A stretch of DNA of 64,000 nucleotides, from positions 372,001-436,000 of the forward strand of contig CAZEFE010000001.1 of NCBI GenBank assembly GCA_964511385.1, written 5' to 3'. Position numbers and translations under genes: made by a program. This DNA comes from CAILHX01 sp964511385 (GTDB lineage Bacteria > Pseudomonadota > Gammaproteobacteria > Burkholderiales > Methylophilaceae). Positions 46,184-54,609 of the stretch are shown piece by piece (positions within the stretch are counted from its first letter, which is position 1; each line of letters opens with the position of its first letter). Below the pieces are notes generated by a model, which was not told the DNA's origin, searched no databases, and worked only from the letters and a program-made list of their open reading frames with translations.

Positions 46184-48321
46184 GCGTGCTGCAGACCAAT
46201 CATCTGGAAACCGTGCGCATGCGCATGGTGGATCGCATGGCGGCATTGCTGGAGAGCCACACGCGCTCGCGGTTGTTCAACGAAAGCGTGGCCGAACTGG
46301 TTCGCGCAACGCATCAGGAAATGGCGGCGGAACTGCAAGCCGTGGCCCAGCGCTCGGACGAGCCGGCGATAGCCAAGGCGATTCTGAATGCGGCGAAAAT
46401 CAGCGATCACCTCGACCAATGCCTGGGTTATCTGTTTAACGAACGCAAACGCCAATGGCACAAGAATGGCGACTACATCCGGCAAGTGCTGCAGGAGTTC
46501 GACAATACGCTGGGTGAACTGGCCGACACGCTGGTAGACAAGGATCTGTTTGAGCGCCAGAGCCACGTACTGGAGCGCATTATTCTCTCGCACGAGAATG
46601 TGTCGCAATGGAAGGAGTTTGTCCAGGACATCATTGCCGACTTTCACGCCATTTTCCCGTTCAATTTCTTTTTTATCGCATTCAGCGAAGAACACCATTT
46701 ATCGCTATACCTGTACTACCTCGGCGATTACTCCCCTGAAGTCAAACAGGGTGCGCGGCAGATGCTGGCGTTGAAAATGCTCAACAGCCTCAGGTTGCCG
46801 CTGGATACGCCGCTGGAGATCGAAGAATTCCAGGCAGGGCAGACGGGCAGGATCGTGAGGATGGACGATATCAATATGATTACCGTGTCCGTCCCGGAGC
46901 ACACGCCGAAATTGGACGGCCTGCTGGGGGTCGCCTATGTGACCGAGGGCGAGGTGATAGCGCAGGAAGAAAGCATCATTCGCTCCATCCTGTCGGTGAT
47001 GGTGATGGTGGTTGGCTCCAGCAAGGTGTTGTCGCGCACGCTGGACGAACTGGAGTATTACTCGCTGCGCGATCCGCTGACCAACCTCTATAACCGCCGC
47101 CAGTTCAACACCATGCTGGAATACGAAATAGGGCGGTCAGAACGGCATCATCATGAGTTTTCAGTGCTGATGCTGGACCTGGACGATTTCAAGGACATCA
47201 ACGATTCTTATGGCCACCTGGTTGGTGACGATGCCTTGCGTGGGGTGGCCGAAGTGATAGAAAAACACATCCGGAAGGGTGACCTGGCGGCCCGTGTCGG
47301 CGGCGACGAGTTTGCCCTGGTGCTGACGGAAACCGGCCGGGATGGCGCCGCGACCGTAGCCGCGGCGCTGGGCAAGGCCTTGCGCGAAACGGTTTTTTCC
47401 ACGGCGGAAGGCAAGGGTTTCCACGTGACGGTTTCCATCGGTATTGTCACTTTCCCGCAGGATGCAGTGGTTGCTGCCGATCTGCTGGCGGGAGTGGATA
47501 TTGCCATGTACCGCGCCAAGGAGCTGGGCAAGGACGGCGCAAGCACGCTGGATGCGGTCAGTGAACGCGTCCAGGCCGGGCGCGACATCCGCAATTACGC
47601 GGAACAATTGCGCGAGGCCTTGCGCGACGATCGCATCGTCCCTTATTTCCATACCATTGTGGATTGCCAGACCGGCGCGACGTTCGCCTACGAAGCCCTG
47701 GCGCGCCTGCATTTGCCCGATGGCGAAACAGCCAGCGCGGGAACGTTCATCGAAACCATCGAAAAATACGGCATGGGGCGCGAACTGGATCGCGCCATCA
47801 TCAACAAGGCTTTTGCCGCCAGGAAGGCCCACATGGGCACGGATGCTGACAGCAAGCTGTTCATCAACCTGTCGTCGCAGGAGATCCAGGGACGCAATAT
47901 CCTGGCTTACGCCGAGGAAATGTGCGAGCAGCTGGACATTCCGCCCAGCACCATTGTGTTCGAGGTGCTGGAACGCGATGCCATCGGCGACATGAACAGC
48001 ATGCGGAAATTTCTGGCCAACCTGCGTGCCAAGGGGTTTGCGTTCGCCCTGGACGATTTCGGCAGCGGTTACAACTCCTTCCACTATTTGCGGGAACTGC
48101 GTTTTGAATACGTCAAGATAGACGGCGCCTTTGTGCAAAACATCCTGAATTCCAAGATCGATTATGCGCTGGTGCATAACCTTTCCCGGCTGTGCCAGGA
48201 TATCGGCATCCGCACCGTGGCCGAGTTTGTCGAAAACGAGGAGGTGCTCCTCGCGCTGCGCCACATGGGTATCGATTACGTGCAGGGCTACCATATCGGC
48301 ATGCCGCGCTCCACGATGTAA
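46180..48321 (+). CDS. GGDEF-EAL bifunctional c-di-GMP enzyme with helical/GAF-like sensor
   Basis: A 713-residue soluble protein. Residues ~1-140 are helical with no match I recognise; ~145-285 look GAF-like; ~300-455 is a GGDEF domain with intact GGDEF (~374-378); ~460-713 is an EAL domain with YEALAR, INLSSQ, FEVLERD, LDDFGSG, KIDG and EFVENEE, so all phosphodiesterase residues are present. Both synthesis and hydrolysis of c-di-GMP are possible. There are no membrane helices. The upstream ODP gene overlaps it by 4 bases, suggesting the ODP protein regulates it. Confidence 0.9.
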   Translation: MSVLQTNHLETVRMRMVDRMAALLESHTRSRLFNESVAELVRATHQEMAAELQAVAQRSDEPAIAKAILNAAKISDHLDQCLGYLFNERKRQWHKNGDYIRQVLQEFDNTLGELADTLVDKDLFERQSHVLERIILSHENVSQWKEFVQDIIADFHAIFPFNFFFIAFSEEHHLSLYLYYLGDYSPEVKQGARQMLALKMLNSLRLPLDTPLEIEEFQAGQTGRIVRMDDINMITVSVPEHTPKLDGLLGVAYVTEGEVIAQEESIIRSILSVMVMVVGSSKVLSRTLDELEYYSLRDPLTNLYNRRQFNTMLEYEIGRSERHHHEFSVLMLDLDDFKDINDSYGHLVGDDALRGVAEVIEKHIRKGDLAARVGGDEFALVLTETGRDGAATVAAALGKALRETVFSTAEGKGFHVTVSIGIVTFPQDAVVAADLLAGVDIAMYRAKELGKDGASTLDAVSERVQAGRDIRNYAEQLREALRDDRIVPYFHTIVDCQTGATFAYEALARLHLPDGETASAGTFIETIEKYGMGRELDRAIINKAFAARKAHMGTDADSKLFINLSSQEIQGRNILAYAEEMCEQLDIPPSTIVFEVLERDAIGDMNSMRKFLANLRAKGFAFALDDFGSGYNSFHYLRELRFEYVKIDGAFVQNILNSKIDYALVHNLSRLCQDIGIRTVAEFVENEEVLLALRHMGIDYVQGYHIGMPRSTM

Positions 48322-48324
48322 CTG

Positions 48325-48357
48325 TTAAGTCCCGCTTAAGAATAAGCGGCATACATT
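48325..48357 (+). promoter_or_regulatory. QseB/PmrA-type direct repeat and -10 in front of the cytochrome b operon
   Basis: TTAAG (48325-48329), 6 bases, TTAAG (48336-48340), then 11 bases and TACATT (48352-48357) as a -10. The second half-site is of the form CTTAAG and occupies the -35 position, as in PmrA/QseB-activated promoters. The operon it precedes encodes a QseB-like regulator. A near-identical arrangement precedes the metal-efflux operon at 53322. Confidence 0.6.
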
Positions 48358-48388
48358 TCACCTGCGTTCATACCTACGGAGGTGAAAC

Positions 48389-49030
48389 ATGGAAACCCTG
48401 ATCTATCGCAGACAAAAAGTCTACGACCCGATGCTGCGCATCATCCACGCCTGGAATGGCCTGGCCATCCTGCTGCTGATACTCACCGTTTCGCTGGCCG
48501 ACCTTGTTGACAAGGGCGCTGGCGAAGACCTCGTCTGGCTGCTCCACATCAACCTCGGCTATGCGCTGATCCTCGGCCTGGTGGCGCGGCTGACATGGGG
48601 ATTGGTCGGTCCGGCCCAGGCGCGATTTTCTGATATGTGGCATCCCGCCACCTGGTGGCATGCCGTCCGCCACTTCGATTTCCGCTCAACGCCACGCTTC
48701 GGCCATGACGTGCTGGCCAGCGGCGCTTACCTGGCGGTGTACGCCATGCTGGCCGTGATGGCAGTGACCGGACTCGGGCTGGCGGCCGCGGAACACAGCA
48801 TGGGGCCGCTGAATGCCTGGTTTGGCGACATGGCCTGGAATGAAGGCATGTTCGAGGAGCCGCACGAAACGCTCTACGGCGTACTGATCGGTTTCATCGT
48901 GTTGCACATCGCCGCGCTGATCTGGCACGAATGGAAAGACAAAACGCCGCTGGCGCAGGGCATGGTCAGCGGCTACAAATACCAGCGAGTGACGGAAACC
49001 GCACCGGGCAAGGAGGACGATCATGCGTAA
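48389..49030 (+). CDS. Cytochrome b561-family diheme membrane protein
   Basis: A 213-residue four-helix cytochrome b of the Ni/Fe-hydrogenase b-subunit/b561 family. Likely haem-ligand His residues are in the first helix (RIIHAWNG), second (LLHINLGY) and fourth (IVLHIAALIWHEW). It would pass quinol electrons to periplasmic c-type cytochromes, here the next two gene products. GGAGG lies 8 bases before the start. It overlaps the SHP gene by 8 bases. This b-SHP-DHC set recurs in proteobacteria with adjacent sensor kinases. Confidence 0.88.
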   Translation: METLIYRRQKVYDPMLRIIHAWNGLAILLLILTVSLADLVDKGAGEDLVWLLHINLGYALILGLVARLTWGLVGPAQARFSDMWHPATWWHAVRHFDFRSTPRFGHDVLASGAYLAVYAMLAVMAVTGLGLAAAEHSMGPLNAWFGDMAWNEGMFEEPHETLYGVLIGFIVLHIAALIWHEWKDKTPLAQGMVSGYKYQRVTETAPGKEDDHA

Positions 49031-49430
49031 CGCCATGTTATTCGTCGGGTTGCTGTCCGCCCTAAATGCCGGCGCCGCCACGCCGCCGGAGTTGCTCAGG
49101 CAGTATGAGGCCCAGGCCCGGCAGGAAGATGCGGCATTTGCCGGATTTTCGGCGGAGCGCGGCAGCCGGTTCTTTCGCAGCGAGCGCGCCCATAGCAACG
49201 GCCAAAAAGTGGGTTGCATCACCTGCCATACCGCGGACCCCAAGGCACAGGGAAAAACCCGCGCCAATAAGGTGATCGAACCGCTGGCGCCGCTTGTCAA
49301 CCCGCAGCGCTTTACCGACCCGTCCAAGGTGGAAAAATGGTTCGGCCGCAACTGCAAGGACGTGCTGGAACGCACCTGTACTGCGCAGGAGAAGGGCGAT
49401 TTTATCCTGTACCTGGTGAATGTGAGATAG
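49023..49430 (+). CDS. shp: SHP-type oxygen/NO-binding cytochrome c (DUF1924)
   Basis: A 135-residue exported monoheme cytochrome with a signal peptide (to ~19) and haem site CITCH (65-69). Asn110 precedes Cys111, with the second Cys at 119. In Rhodobacter SHP an Asn at this place is the sixth ligand that dissociates on reduction, allowing oxygen or NO to bind; in cytochrome c'' it is His. This copy therefore has the SHP ligand set. It lies between its probable membrane donor (cytochrome b) and DHC. Paralogue of the gene at 9812. Confidence 0.85.
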   Translation: MRNAMLFVGLLSALNAGAATPPELLRQYEAQARQEDAAFAGFSAERGSRFFRSERAHSNGQKVGCITCHTADPKAQGKTRANKVIEPLAPLVNPQRFTDPSKVEKWFGRNCKDVLERTCTAQEKGDFILYLVNVR

Positions 49431-49440
49431 GAGCATGGAC

Positions 49441-49956
49441 ATGAAAAAATGGATGCAGGTGTTATTGCTGGTTTCCAGCATTACCGCTACGGGTACGCTG
49501 CTGGCCAGTGGCGGCGGCGAAGATGTTGGCACTCGGCAGTTGCCGCCGGTGAGCAATGCCAAGTGGAAGGCCGAATGTGCGAGCTGCCACATGCTCTATC
49601 ATCCCGGCCTGCTGCCCGAGCGTTCCTGGCGGAAAATGATGGCCGGGCTGGATCGACACTTTGGCGAGAATGCGGCATTGGACGCGGTGACTCGCGACGA
49701 GATCGAGCGGTTCCTTGTGACTAACAGCGCGGACAAATCCGATAACCGGCGTTCGCAGCGCATCGTCCAGTCCATCCCGGCTAACGATACGCCGTTGCGT
49801 GTCAGCGATACGCGTTACTTTTTGGGCAAACATGACGAAATATCGTCTGTCACCTTCAAGCGCAAGAGCATAGGCAGTGCCGCCAATTGTATGGCCTGCC
49901 ATCGTGGGGCGGAGCAGGGAAATTTTGCAGAGTCACAAGTGAAGATTCCGCGCTAA
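49441..49956 (+). CDS. dhc: Diheme cytochrome c (DHC)
   Basis: About 171 residues, exported (signal peptide to ~22), with two haem sites: CASCH in KAECASCHMLYHPGLLP and CMACH in AANCMACHRGAEQGNF. This is the DHC family that reduces SHP. ATG 49441 is preferred since AGGAG lies 7 bases upstream; ATG 49435 would be too close. It lies 10 bases behind shp and 9 before the response regulator. Confidence 0.88.
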   Translation: MKKWMQVLLLVSSITATGTLLASGGGEDVGTRQLPPVSNAKWKAECASCHMLYHPGLLPERSWRKMMAGLDRHFGENAALDAVTRDEIERFLVTNSADKSDNRRSQRIVQSIPANDTPLRVSDTRYFLGKHDEISSVTFKRKSIGSAANCMACHRGAEQGNFAESQVKIPR

Positions 49957-49965
49957 GATTGCTGT

Positions 49966-50628
49966 ATGAGAATTTTACTGGTTGAAGACGACACCCTGCT
50001 GGGGGATGGCATCAAGGCCGGCCTGAAGCACGCCGGCTTTGCCGTGGATTGGGTGCAGGATGGAACCATGGCAAAGCTGGCGCTGGAGAGCGAAGAATAT
50101 GCGCTGCTGGTGCTGGATATCGGCCTGCCGAACATTTCCGGGCTGGACCTGCTGAAATGGCTGCGGCAACGCGGCAGCGACCTGCCGGTGCTGATGCTGA
50201 CCGCGCGCGACACCGTGGCCGACCGTGTCGGCGGGCTGGACAGCGGCGCCGACGATTACCTGGTCAAGCCCTTCGACCTGGATGAACTGGTGGCACGGCT
50301 GCGCGCGTTGCTGCGGCGCTCTGCCGGCAAGGCCAACCCCGTGCTGCAGCACGGGGGCGTGGTGCTGGACATGGCGGCGCATGCGGTGGCTGTCCACGGC
50401 ATGCCGGTGGAACTCTCGGCGCGTGAATTTTCCCTGCTGCACGAATTGCTGCAAAACAGCGGGCGCGTGCTGTCGCGCGAGCAACTCGAACAACGCCTGT
50501 ATGGCTGGGGCGAGGAGGTCGAAAGCAACTCGGTGGAAGTGCATATCCACCACCTGCGCAAGAAGCTGGGGAACGACCTCATCCGCACCGTGCGCGGCGT
50601 CGGTTATACCGTGGACAAGCTCCCATGA
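49966..50628 (+). CDS. OmpR/QseB-type response regulator
   Basis: A 220-residue regulator: receiver (~1-115; acidic LVEDD, phospho-Asp in LVLDIGLPNISG, Lys in YLVKPF) and winged-helix DNA-binding domain (~125-220; LSAREFSLLHELLQNSGRVLSREQL ... VEVHIHHLRKKLG). Receiver text EDDTLLGDGIKAGLKHAGF places it in the QseB/PmrA/TctD subgroup. That subgroup binds CTTAAG-type direct repeats, which are present before this operon and before the metal-efflux operon. Coupled to its kinase by a 4-base overlap. Confidence 0.92.
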   Translation: MRILLVEDDTLLGDGIKAGLKHAGFAVDWVQDGTMAKLALESEEYALLVLDIGLPNISGLDLLKWLRQRGSDLPVLMLTARDTVADRVGGLDSGADDYLVKPFDLDELVARLRALLRRSAGKANPVLQHGGVVLDMAAHAVAVHGMPVELSAREFSLLHELLQNSGRVLSREQLEQRLYGWGEEVESNSVEVHIHHLRKKLGNDLIRTVRGVGYTVDKLP

Positions 50629-51983
50629 AATCGTTGCGGCTGCGCCTGATCGTGCTGTTGCTGCTCGGATTGGGGGCGGTATGGGCGGTGGCGGCTTGGC
50701 AGGGGCACCGTGAAGCCCGGCACGAGGTGGACGAATTGCTCGACGCACAGCTGGCGCAGTCGGCCCAGGCCGTGCTGGAAATTACCCGCCACGAAATCCA
50801 CGAGCGCCTGGAGCATGGCGACGACGAAAGTGAAATAAGTGGCTTGCCGGCATTGCACCAATACGAACAGAAACTGGCTTTCCAGCTGTGGAGCAGGGAT
50901 GGGAAGCTGCTGCAGCGTTCCCCCGATGCGCCCAGGGACATGATGGGCGCGCCGGCGCCGGGCTACCGCACCATCAACCTCCAGGGGCAATCCTGGCGCG
51001 TGCTGACGCGACTGGACAAACGCGGCGAATACCTGGTGCAGGTGGCCGAACCGTTGGCCAAGCGTGAATGGCTGGCCCGGCATATCGCCATGAACATCCT
51101 CGCGCCGACCTTGCTGGCCATGCCGGTGCTGGCGCTGCTGATCTGGTGGTTTGTCGGTGCCGGCTTGCGGCCGCTGCGCGATATCGGCCGGCAAGTGCAA
51201 TCCCGCGCGGCCAACCGGCTGGATGCGCTGGAAATGCGCGATGTTCCCGACGAAGTGGCGCCGCTGGCGCTGGCGCTGAACGACCTGTTTGCCCGACTGC
51301 AATACGCGTTCGACAGCGAGCGTCGTTTTACTGCCGATGCCGCGCACGAACTGCGTACCCCGCTGGCTGCGCTCAAGGTGCAGGCGCAAGTGGCGATGCG
51401 CGCGGGCGATGATGCGGAGCGGCGTGCCGCGCTGGAAAAAGTGCTGCAAGGGGTGGATCGAGCCACGCACCTCATCGCCCAGTTGCTGACGCTGGCGCGG
51501 GTTGATCCGGAAGGCGCCGCTTCACGGCACGAACTGCTCGCATTGCACAAGCTGGCGGCGACGGTGCTCGAAGAATTGCGCCCCCTGGCCCAGTCGCGCC
51601 AGATCCGCCTGTCGCTGCAGGGCGTGGATGCCGATGTTGATGGCGATGCCGGCCAACTGGCGGTGCTGCTGCGCAACCTGGTCGATAACGCCTTGCGCTA
51701 CACGCCGGAAGGCGGGACGGTGCAGGTGGCTATCGGAGATGCCGACGGGGTGGTGCTGGAAGTGGCCGACAGCGGCCCCGGCATCCCGCCGGAACAGCGT
51801 GGACGGGTGCTGGAACGTTTTTATCGCGCCCCTGGCAACATGCAGCCCGGCAGCGGGCTGGGGCTGTCCATCGTCAACCGCATTGCCCAGCTGCACGGCG
51901 CGGCGCTGGATCTGGACAGTTCGGCAAGCGGCGGATTGCTGGTGCGGGTAAAATTTTCGCATGGCAAAGCTAGATATTCATAA
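50625..51983 (+). CDS. QseC/PmrB-type sensor histidine kinase
   Basis: A 452-residue kinase with two membrane helices (~5-25 and ~155-178), a ~130-residue periplasmic domain, HAMP, HisKA with FTADAAHELRTPLAAL (phospho-His) and HATPase with NLVDNALRYTPEGG, DSGPGIPPEQ and GSGLGLSIV. Periplasmic part is rich in acidic residues (LEHGDDESE), which could bind metal, a guess in keeping with the efflux operon carrying the same promoter motif. Its end overlaps the radical SAM gene by 23 bases. Confidence 0.92.
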   Translation: MKSLRLRLIVLLLLGLGAVWAVAAWQGHREARHEVDELLDAQLAQSAQAVLEITRHEIHERLEHGDDESEISGLPALHQYEQKLAFQLWSRDGKLLQRSPDAPRDMMGAPAPGYRTINLQGQSWRVLTRLDKRGEYLVQVAEPLAKREWLARHIAMNILAPTLLAMPVLALLIWWFVGAGLRPLRDIGRQVQSRAANRLDALEMRDVPDEVAPLALALNDLFARLQYAFDSERRFTADAAHELRTPLAALKVQAQVAMRAGDDAERRAALEKVLQGVDRATHLIAQLLTLARVDPEGAASRHELLALHKLAATVLEELRPLAQSRQIRLSLQGVDADVDGDAGQLAVLLRNLVDNALRYTPEGGTVQVAIGDADGVVLEVADSGPGIPPEQRGRVLERFYRAPGNMQPGSGLGLSIVNRIAQLHGAALDLDSSASGGLLVRVKFSHGKARYS

Positions 51984-52797
51984 CCACAGCCGCGACAGCG
52001 CCGGTTACACCTATGTGTATCCGGTGGTGTCGCGCCGTGCGCGCGGTGTTTCCGTCGGCATCAACCTCAACCCCAACAATGCCTGCAACTGGGCCTGCAT
52101 CTATTGCCAGGTGCCCAACCTCACGCGCGGTAGTGCGCCGGAAATCAACCTGCGACAACTGGAGCAGGAGTTGCGCGGGTTCTTGAACCAGGCGGTGCAC
52201 GGAGACTGGCTGCAGGAGAACGTGCCGGCGGACAGCCGGGTGCTGCAGGACATCGCGTTTTCCGGCAACGGCGAGCCGACCAGTGCGCAGGAATTCCCGG
52301 CGGCAGTGGCGCTGGCCGGGCAGGTGTTGCGCGATGTCGGGTTGCAGCACGTCAAGCTGCGGCTGATCACCAACGGCAGCCTGCTGAACCGGGCAACGGT
52401 GCAGGCCGCCATCCGCAACATGGCGGGCATGAACGGCGAAGTGTGGTTCAAGCTGGACCGCGCCAGCAGCGAAGGCATGGCGCAGGTCAACCAGGTCAAC
52501 GACAACATGGCGGCAGTGAAGAAGCGGCTGCTGGCCTCGACTGAAAACTGCACAACATGGTTGCAAACGTGCTGGTTCGCGCTGGACGGCATGGCGCCTG
52601 ATGTGGCGGAACGCCAGGCGTACCTGCAACTGGTCGGTGAGGTGCGCGAGCATATTGCCGGGGTGCACCTGTACGGCCTGGCACGTCAGCCGATGCAGCC
52701 GGGCAGCGAGCGCCTGTCTTCCCTTTCCGACCAGGAAATGCAGGCGTTTGCCGAGGAAATCCGCGGCCTTGGCGTCGTGGTGACGGTGAATCAATAA
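51961..52797 (+). CDS. Radical SAM protein of unknown function
   Basis: A 278-residue iron-sulfur enzyme. The cluster motif CNWACIYC (CX3CX2C) lies at ~41-48 after GVSVGINLNPNNA; SAM-binding text IAFSGNGEPT (~99) and LRLITNGSLL (~140) follow. There is no C-terminal SPASM or TRAM domain. The reaction is not identifiable. It overlaps the kinase gene and probably shares its transcript; a Rap1a-like gene follows by 9 bases. Confidence 0.87.
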   Translation: MAKLDIHNHSRDSAGYTYVYPVVSRRARGVSVGINLNPNNACNWACIYCQVPNLTRGSAPEINLRQLEQELRGFLNQAVHGDWLQENVPADSRVLQDIAFSGNGEPTSAQEFPAAVALAGQVLRDVGLQHVKLRLITNGSLLNRATVQAAIRNMAGMNGEVWFKLDRASSEGMAQVNQVNDNMAAVKKRLLASTENCTTWLQTCWFALDGMAPDVAERQAYLQLVGEVREHIAGVHLYGLARQPMQPGSERLSSLSDQEMQAFAEEIRGLGVVVTVNQ

Positions 52798-52806
52798 GGA
52801 AAAATA

Positions 52807-53175
52807 ATGCGCAAACTATGGTTGTTGTGTTTCATGCTGCTGCCGATGCCGGCAAAGGCTGCCGACGTGTTTGAAACCGGCGGCGATCTGTTGAAGTTCT
52901 GCCAGCAGGCGGCCGATCCCGCGCGGCGCGACCCGTTCACCTTCGGCATGTGCATGGGCTACATTGACGGTTATATCTCCGGTTATCGCTTCAAGAAGGA
53001 GGTGGAAGGCAGCCCGCTCATCTGCGACGATATCGAAAAGCGCCAGCGCCGCGAGGTGCTGAACAGCGTGGTGAGTTACCTGGAAGCGCACCCCGAATCG
53101 CAGCGGGAGCTCAAGAGCATTGCCATGTACCGGGCGATCCTGGACAAAATGACCTGCCCGGAGCAAAAGCGTTAA
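52807..53175 (+). CDS. Rap1a/Tai-like periplasmic protein
   Basis: A 122-residue exported protein with a signal peptide (to ~18). The body matches the Rap1a/Tai4 immunity fold: GDLLKFCQ, FTFGMCMGYIDGYISGY, then a Cys in SPLICDD and a C-terminal Cys in KMTCPEQ, probably forming disulfides. Rap1a proteins neutralise type VI secretion amidases, but no effector or secretion gene is present here, and many family members are orphans of unknown role. AGGAAAA precedes the start. Its stop abuts the repeat that follows. Confidence 0.75.
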   Translation: MRKLWLLCFMLLPMPAKAADVFETGGDLLKFCQQAADPARRDPFTFGMCMGYIDGYISGYRFKKEVEGSPLICDDIEKRQRREVLNSVVSYLEAHPESQRELKSIAMYRAILDKMTCPEQKR

Positions 53176-53316
53176 GGGCGCTTCTATAAATTCAAGTTGC
53201 TAAGCCAGACAAGGCGCGAATGAAAAATGATGACGCGGCATATGTCTGATATGTAAGGAATCATTTTTCATGAGCAACGCCGTATGGCAACGGAAATTGG
53301 GTTTATAGAAGCGCCC
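53176..53316. repeat. MITE-like nested inverted-repeat element (141 bases)
   Basis: Terminal arms GGGCGCTTCTATAAA (53176-53190) and TTTATAGAAGCGCCC (53302-53316) are perfect over 15 bases. Inside, ATGAAAAATGAT (53220-53231) pairs with ATCATTTTTCAT (53260-53271), and a small CATAT/ATATG pair sits at the centre. Arms between these blocks are also partly complementary, so the whole element can fold into one long hairpin. No coding capacity. It begins directly at the Rap1a-like stop codon and ends 5 bases before a regulator site. Confidence 0.8.
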
Positions 53317-53321
53317 GTTAA

Positions 53322-53354
53322 CTTAAGCAAGGCTTAAGAATCACCGGCTAGACT
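53322..53354 (+). promoter_or_regulatory. QseB/PmrA-type direct repeat and -10 in front of the efflux operon
   Basis: CTTAAG (53322-53327), 5 bases, CTTAAG (53333-53338), then 10 bases and TAGACT (53349-53354). The spacing matches the site at 48325 to within one base. The ribosome site AAGGAGG and the efflux start codon follow. Confidence 0.65.
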
Positions 53355-53379
53355 GCCCGCAACGATCAAGGAGGCATGA

Positions 53380-54609
53380 ATGAACATCAGAGGAGTTATG
53401 TTTCTGGCAACGGCATTGGCTGCATCCGCCGTGCATGGCGAGGAACTGGAGCGCCTGGTGCCGGATGCACAACTGACGCTGTCCGCCGTGGTGGATGCGG
53501 CTTATGCACGCAACCCCAAACAAGCGGTGCTGCGTGCCGGCAGCAGCGTGGTTGAAGCGCGGGAAATCCATGCCGGCAGCACGCTCCCCGGAGCCCCTGC
53601 CATTGTGGCGCGCCACCAGAACGATGCCATCGGCAGCAACCGCAACCTGTCGGAATGGGAAGCCGGCGTGGATATCCCGCTGTGGCTGCCCGGGCAGCGC
53701 GCCGCGCGGGAAGCGGTTGCGCAGGAAACGCGCTCCGGCCTGGCAGCCGACCAGGCCAGCCTGAAGTTGCTGCTGGCCGGGCAGGTGCGCGATGCGGTGT
53801 GGGATGTGGCGATGAACAACAACGCCGTGACGCTGGCGGAAATTCGCCTGGCCGCGGCGCAAGCGTTGCAGAACGACGTGGAAAAACGCTGGAAAGCGGG
53901 TGAACTGGCCAAAACCGACACCATGCTGACCCGCAACGAAACCCTGCAGGCACAGACGCTGCTGCTGCGCGCACAGGCAGAGCTGAAACACGCCGAGCAT
54001 CGCTACTGGATGCTGACCGGCCTGAAACATCTGCCCCAATCGGCGGAGGAAACTTTGTCCGCCAAAACCGGCCTGGATGATGCGCACCCGATGCTGGCCG
54101 ACTTGGCAAAGCGTATGGAAATCGCCCGCAGCGAGCGCAACCTGGTGCAGGTCGAGCGCCGCGAGAATCCCCAGTTGTCACTCAATGCCCGCCACGATCG
54201 CGGCGCGTTTGATAACGAATACAACAACAGCATTGGTTTTGCCGTACGTATCCCGCTGGATGCGGAAGTCCGTGCCGCGCCGATGCTGGCCGCGGCGGAA
54301 CTGGCGCTGGGCGAAGCCACCAGCCGTCACGGCGAGCAATTGCTGGCGCTGCAAACGGCGCTGCACGAGGCCGACCACAATCTGGAAGTCACGCGCGAGG
54401 AATTGACCATTGTCGAAGCCCAGCATCGTCTGGCGCAGGAAAACCTGCGGCTGGCAAAAAAGGCGTTCGATCTCGGCGAAACCGATCTGGTCGGGCTGCT
54501 GCGGACGCAAACGCTGGCACGCGAAGCGGAAAAATCGCTGACCAACCTGCGCACCCGATGGTTGTGGGAAATTGCACGTTATAACCAGGCAGTAGGAGTA
54601 TTACCTTGA
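53380..54609 (+). CDS. czcC: TolC-family outer membrane factor of a heavy-metal RND pump
   Basis: A 409-residue outer membrane efflux protein with a signal peptide (to ~20, ASAVHGEE). Two OEP halves with long helical coiled regions are visible (SLKLLLAGQVRDAVWDVAMNNNAVTLAE; LLALQTALHEADHNLEVTREEL). It forms the exit duct of a tripartite cation pump. ATG 53380 is set by AAGGAGG 5 bases upstream; the ATG at 53376 is out of frame. First of four genes; preceded by a QseB-type box. CusC/CzcC subtype cannot be separated. Confidence 0.85.
   Translation: MNIRGVMFLATALAASAVHGEELERLVPDAQLTLSAVVDAAYARNPKQAVLRAGSSVVEAREIHAGSTLPGAPAIVARHQNDAIGSNRNLSEWEAGVDIPLWLPGQRAAREAVAQETRSGLAADQASLKLLLAGQVRDAVWDVAMNNNAVTLAEIRLAAAQALQNDVEKRWKAGELAKTDTMLTRNETLQAQTLLLRAQAELKHAEHRYWMLTGLKHLPQSAEETLSAKTGLDDAHPMLADLAKRMEIARSERNLVQVERRENPQLSLNARHDRGAFDNEYNNSIGFAVRIPLDAEVRAAPMLAAAELALGEATSRHGEQLLALQTALHEADHNLEVTREELTIVEAQHRLAQENLRLAKKAFDLGETDLVGLLRTQTLAREAEKSLTNLRTRWLWEIARYNQAVGVLP

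Noticed and set aside
52807..53175. Type VI secretion effector-immunity pair
   Set aside because: The Rap1a-like protein has no adjacent effector, and no secretion component occurs in the window.
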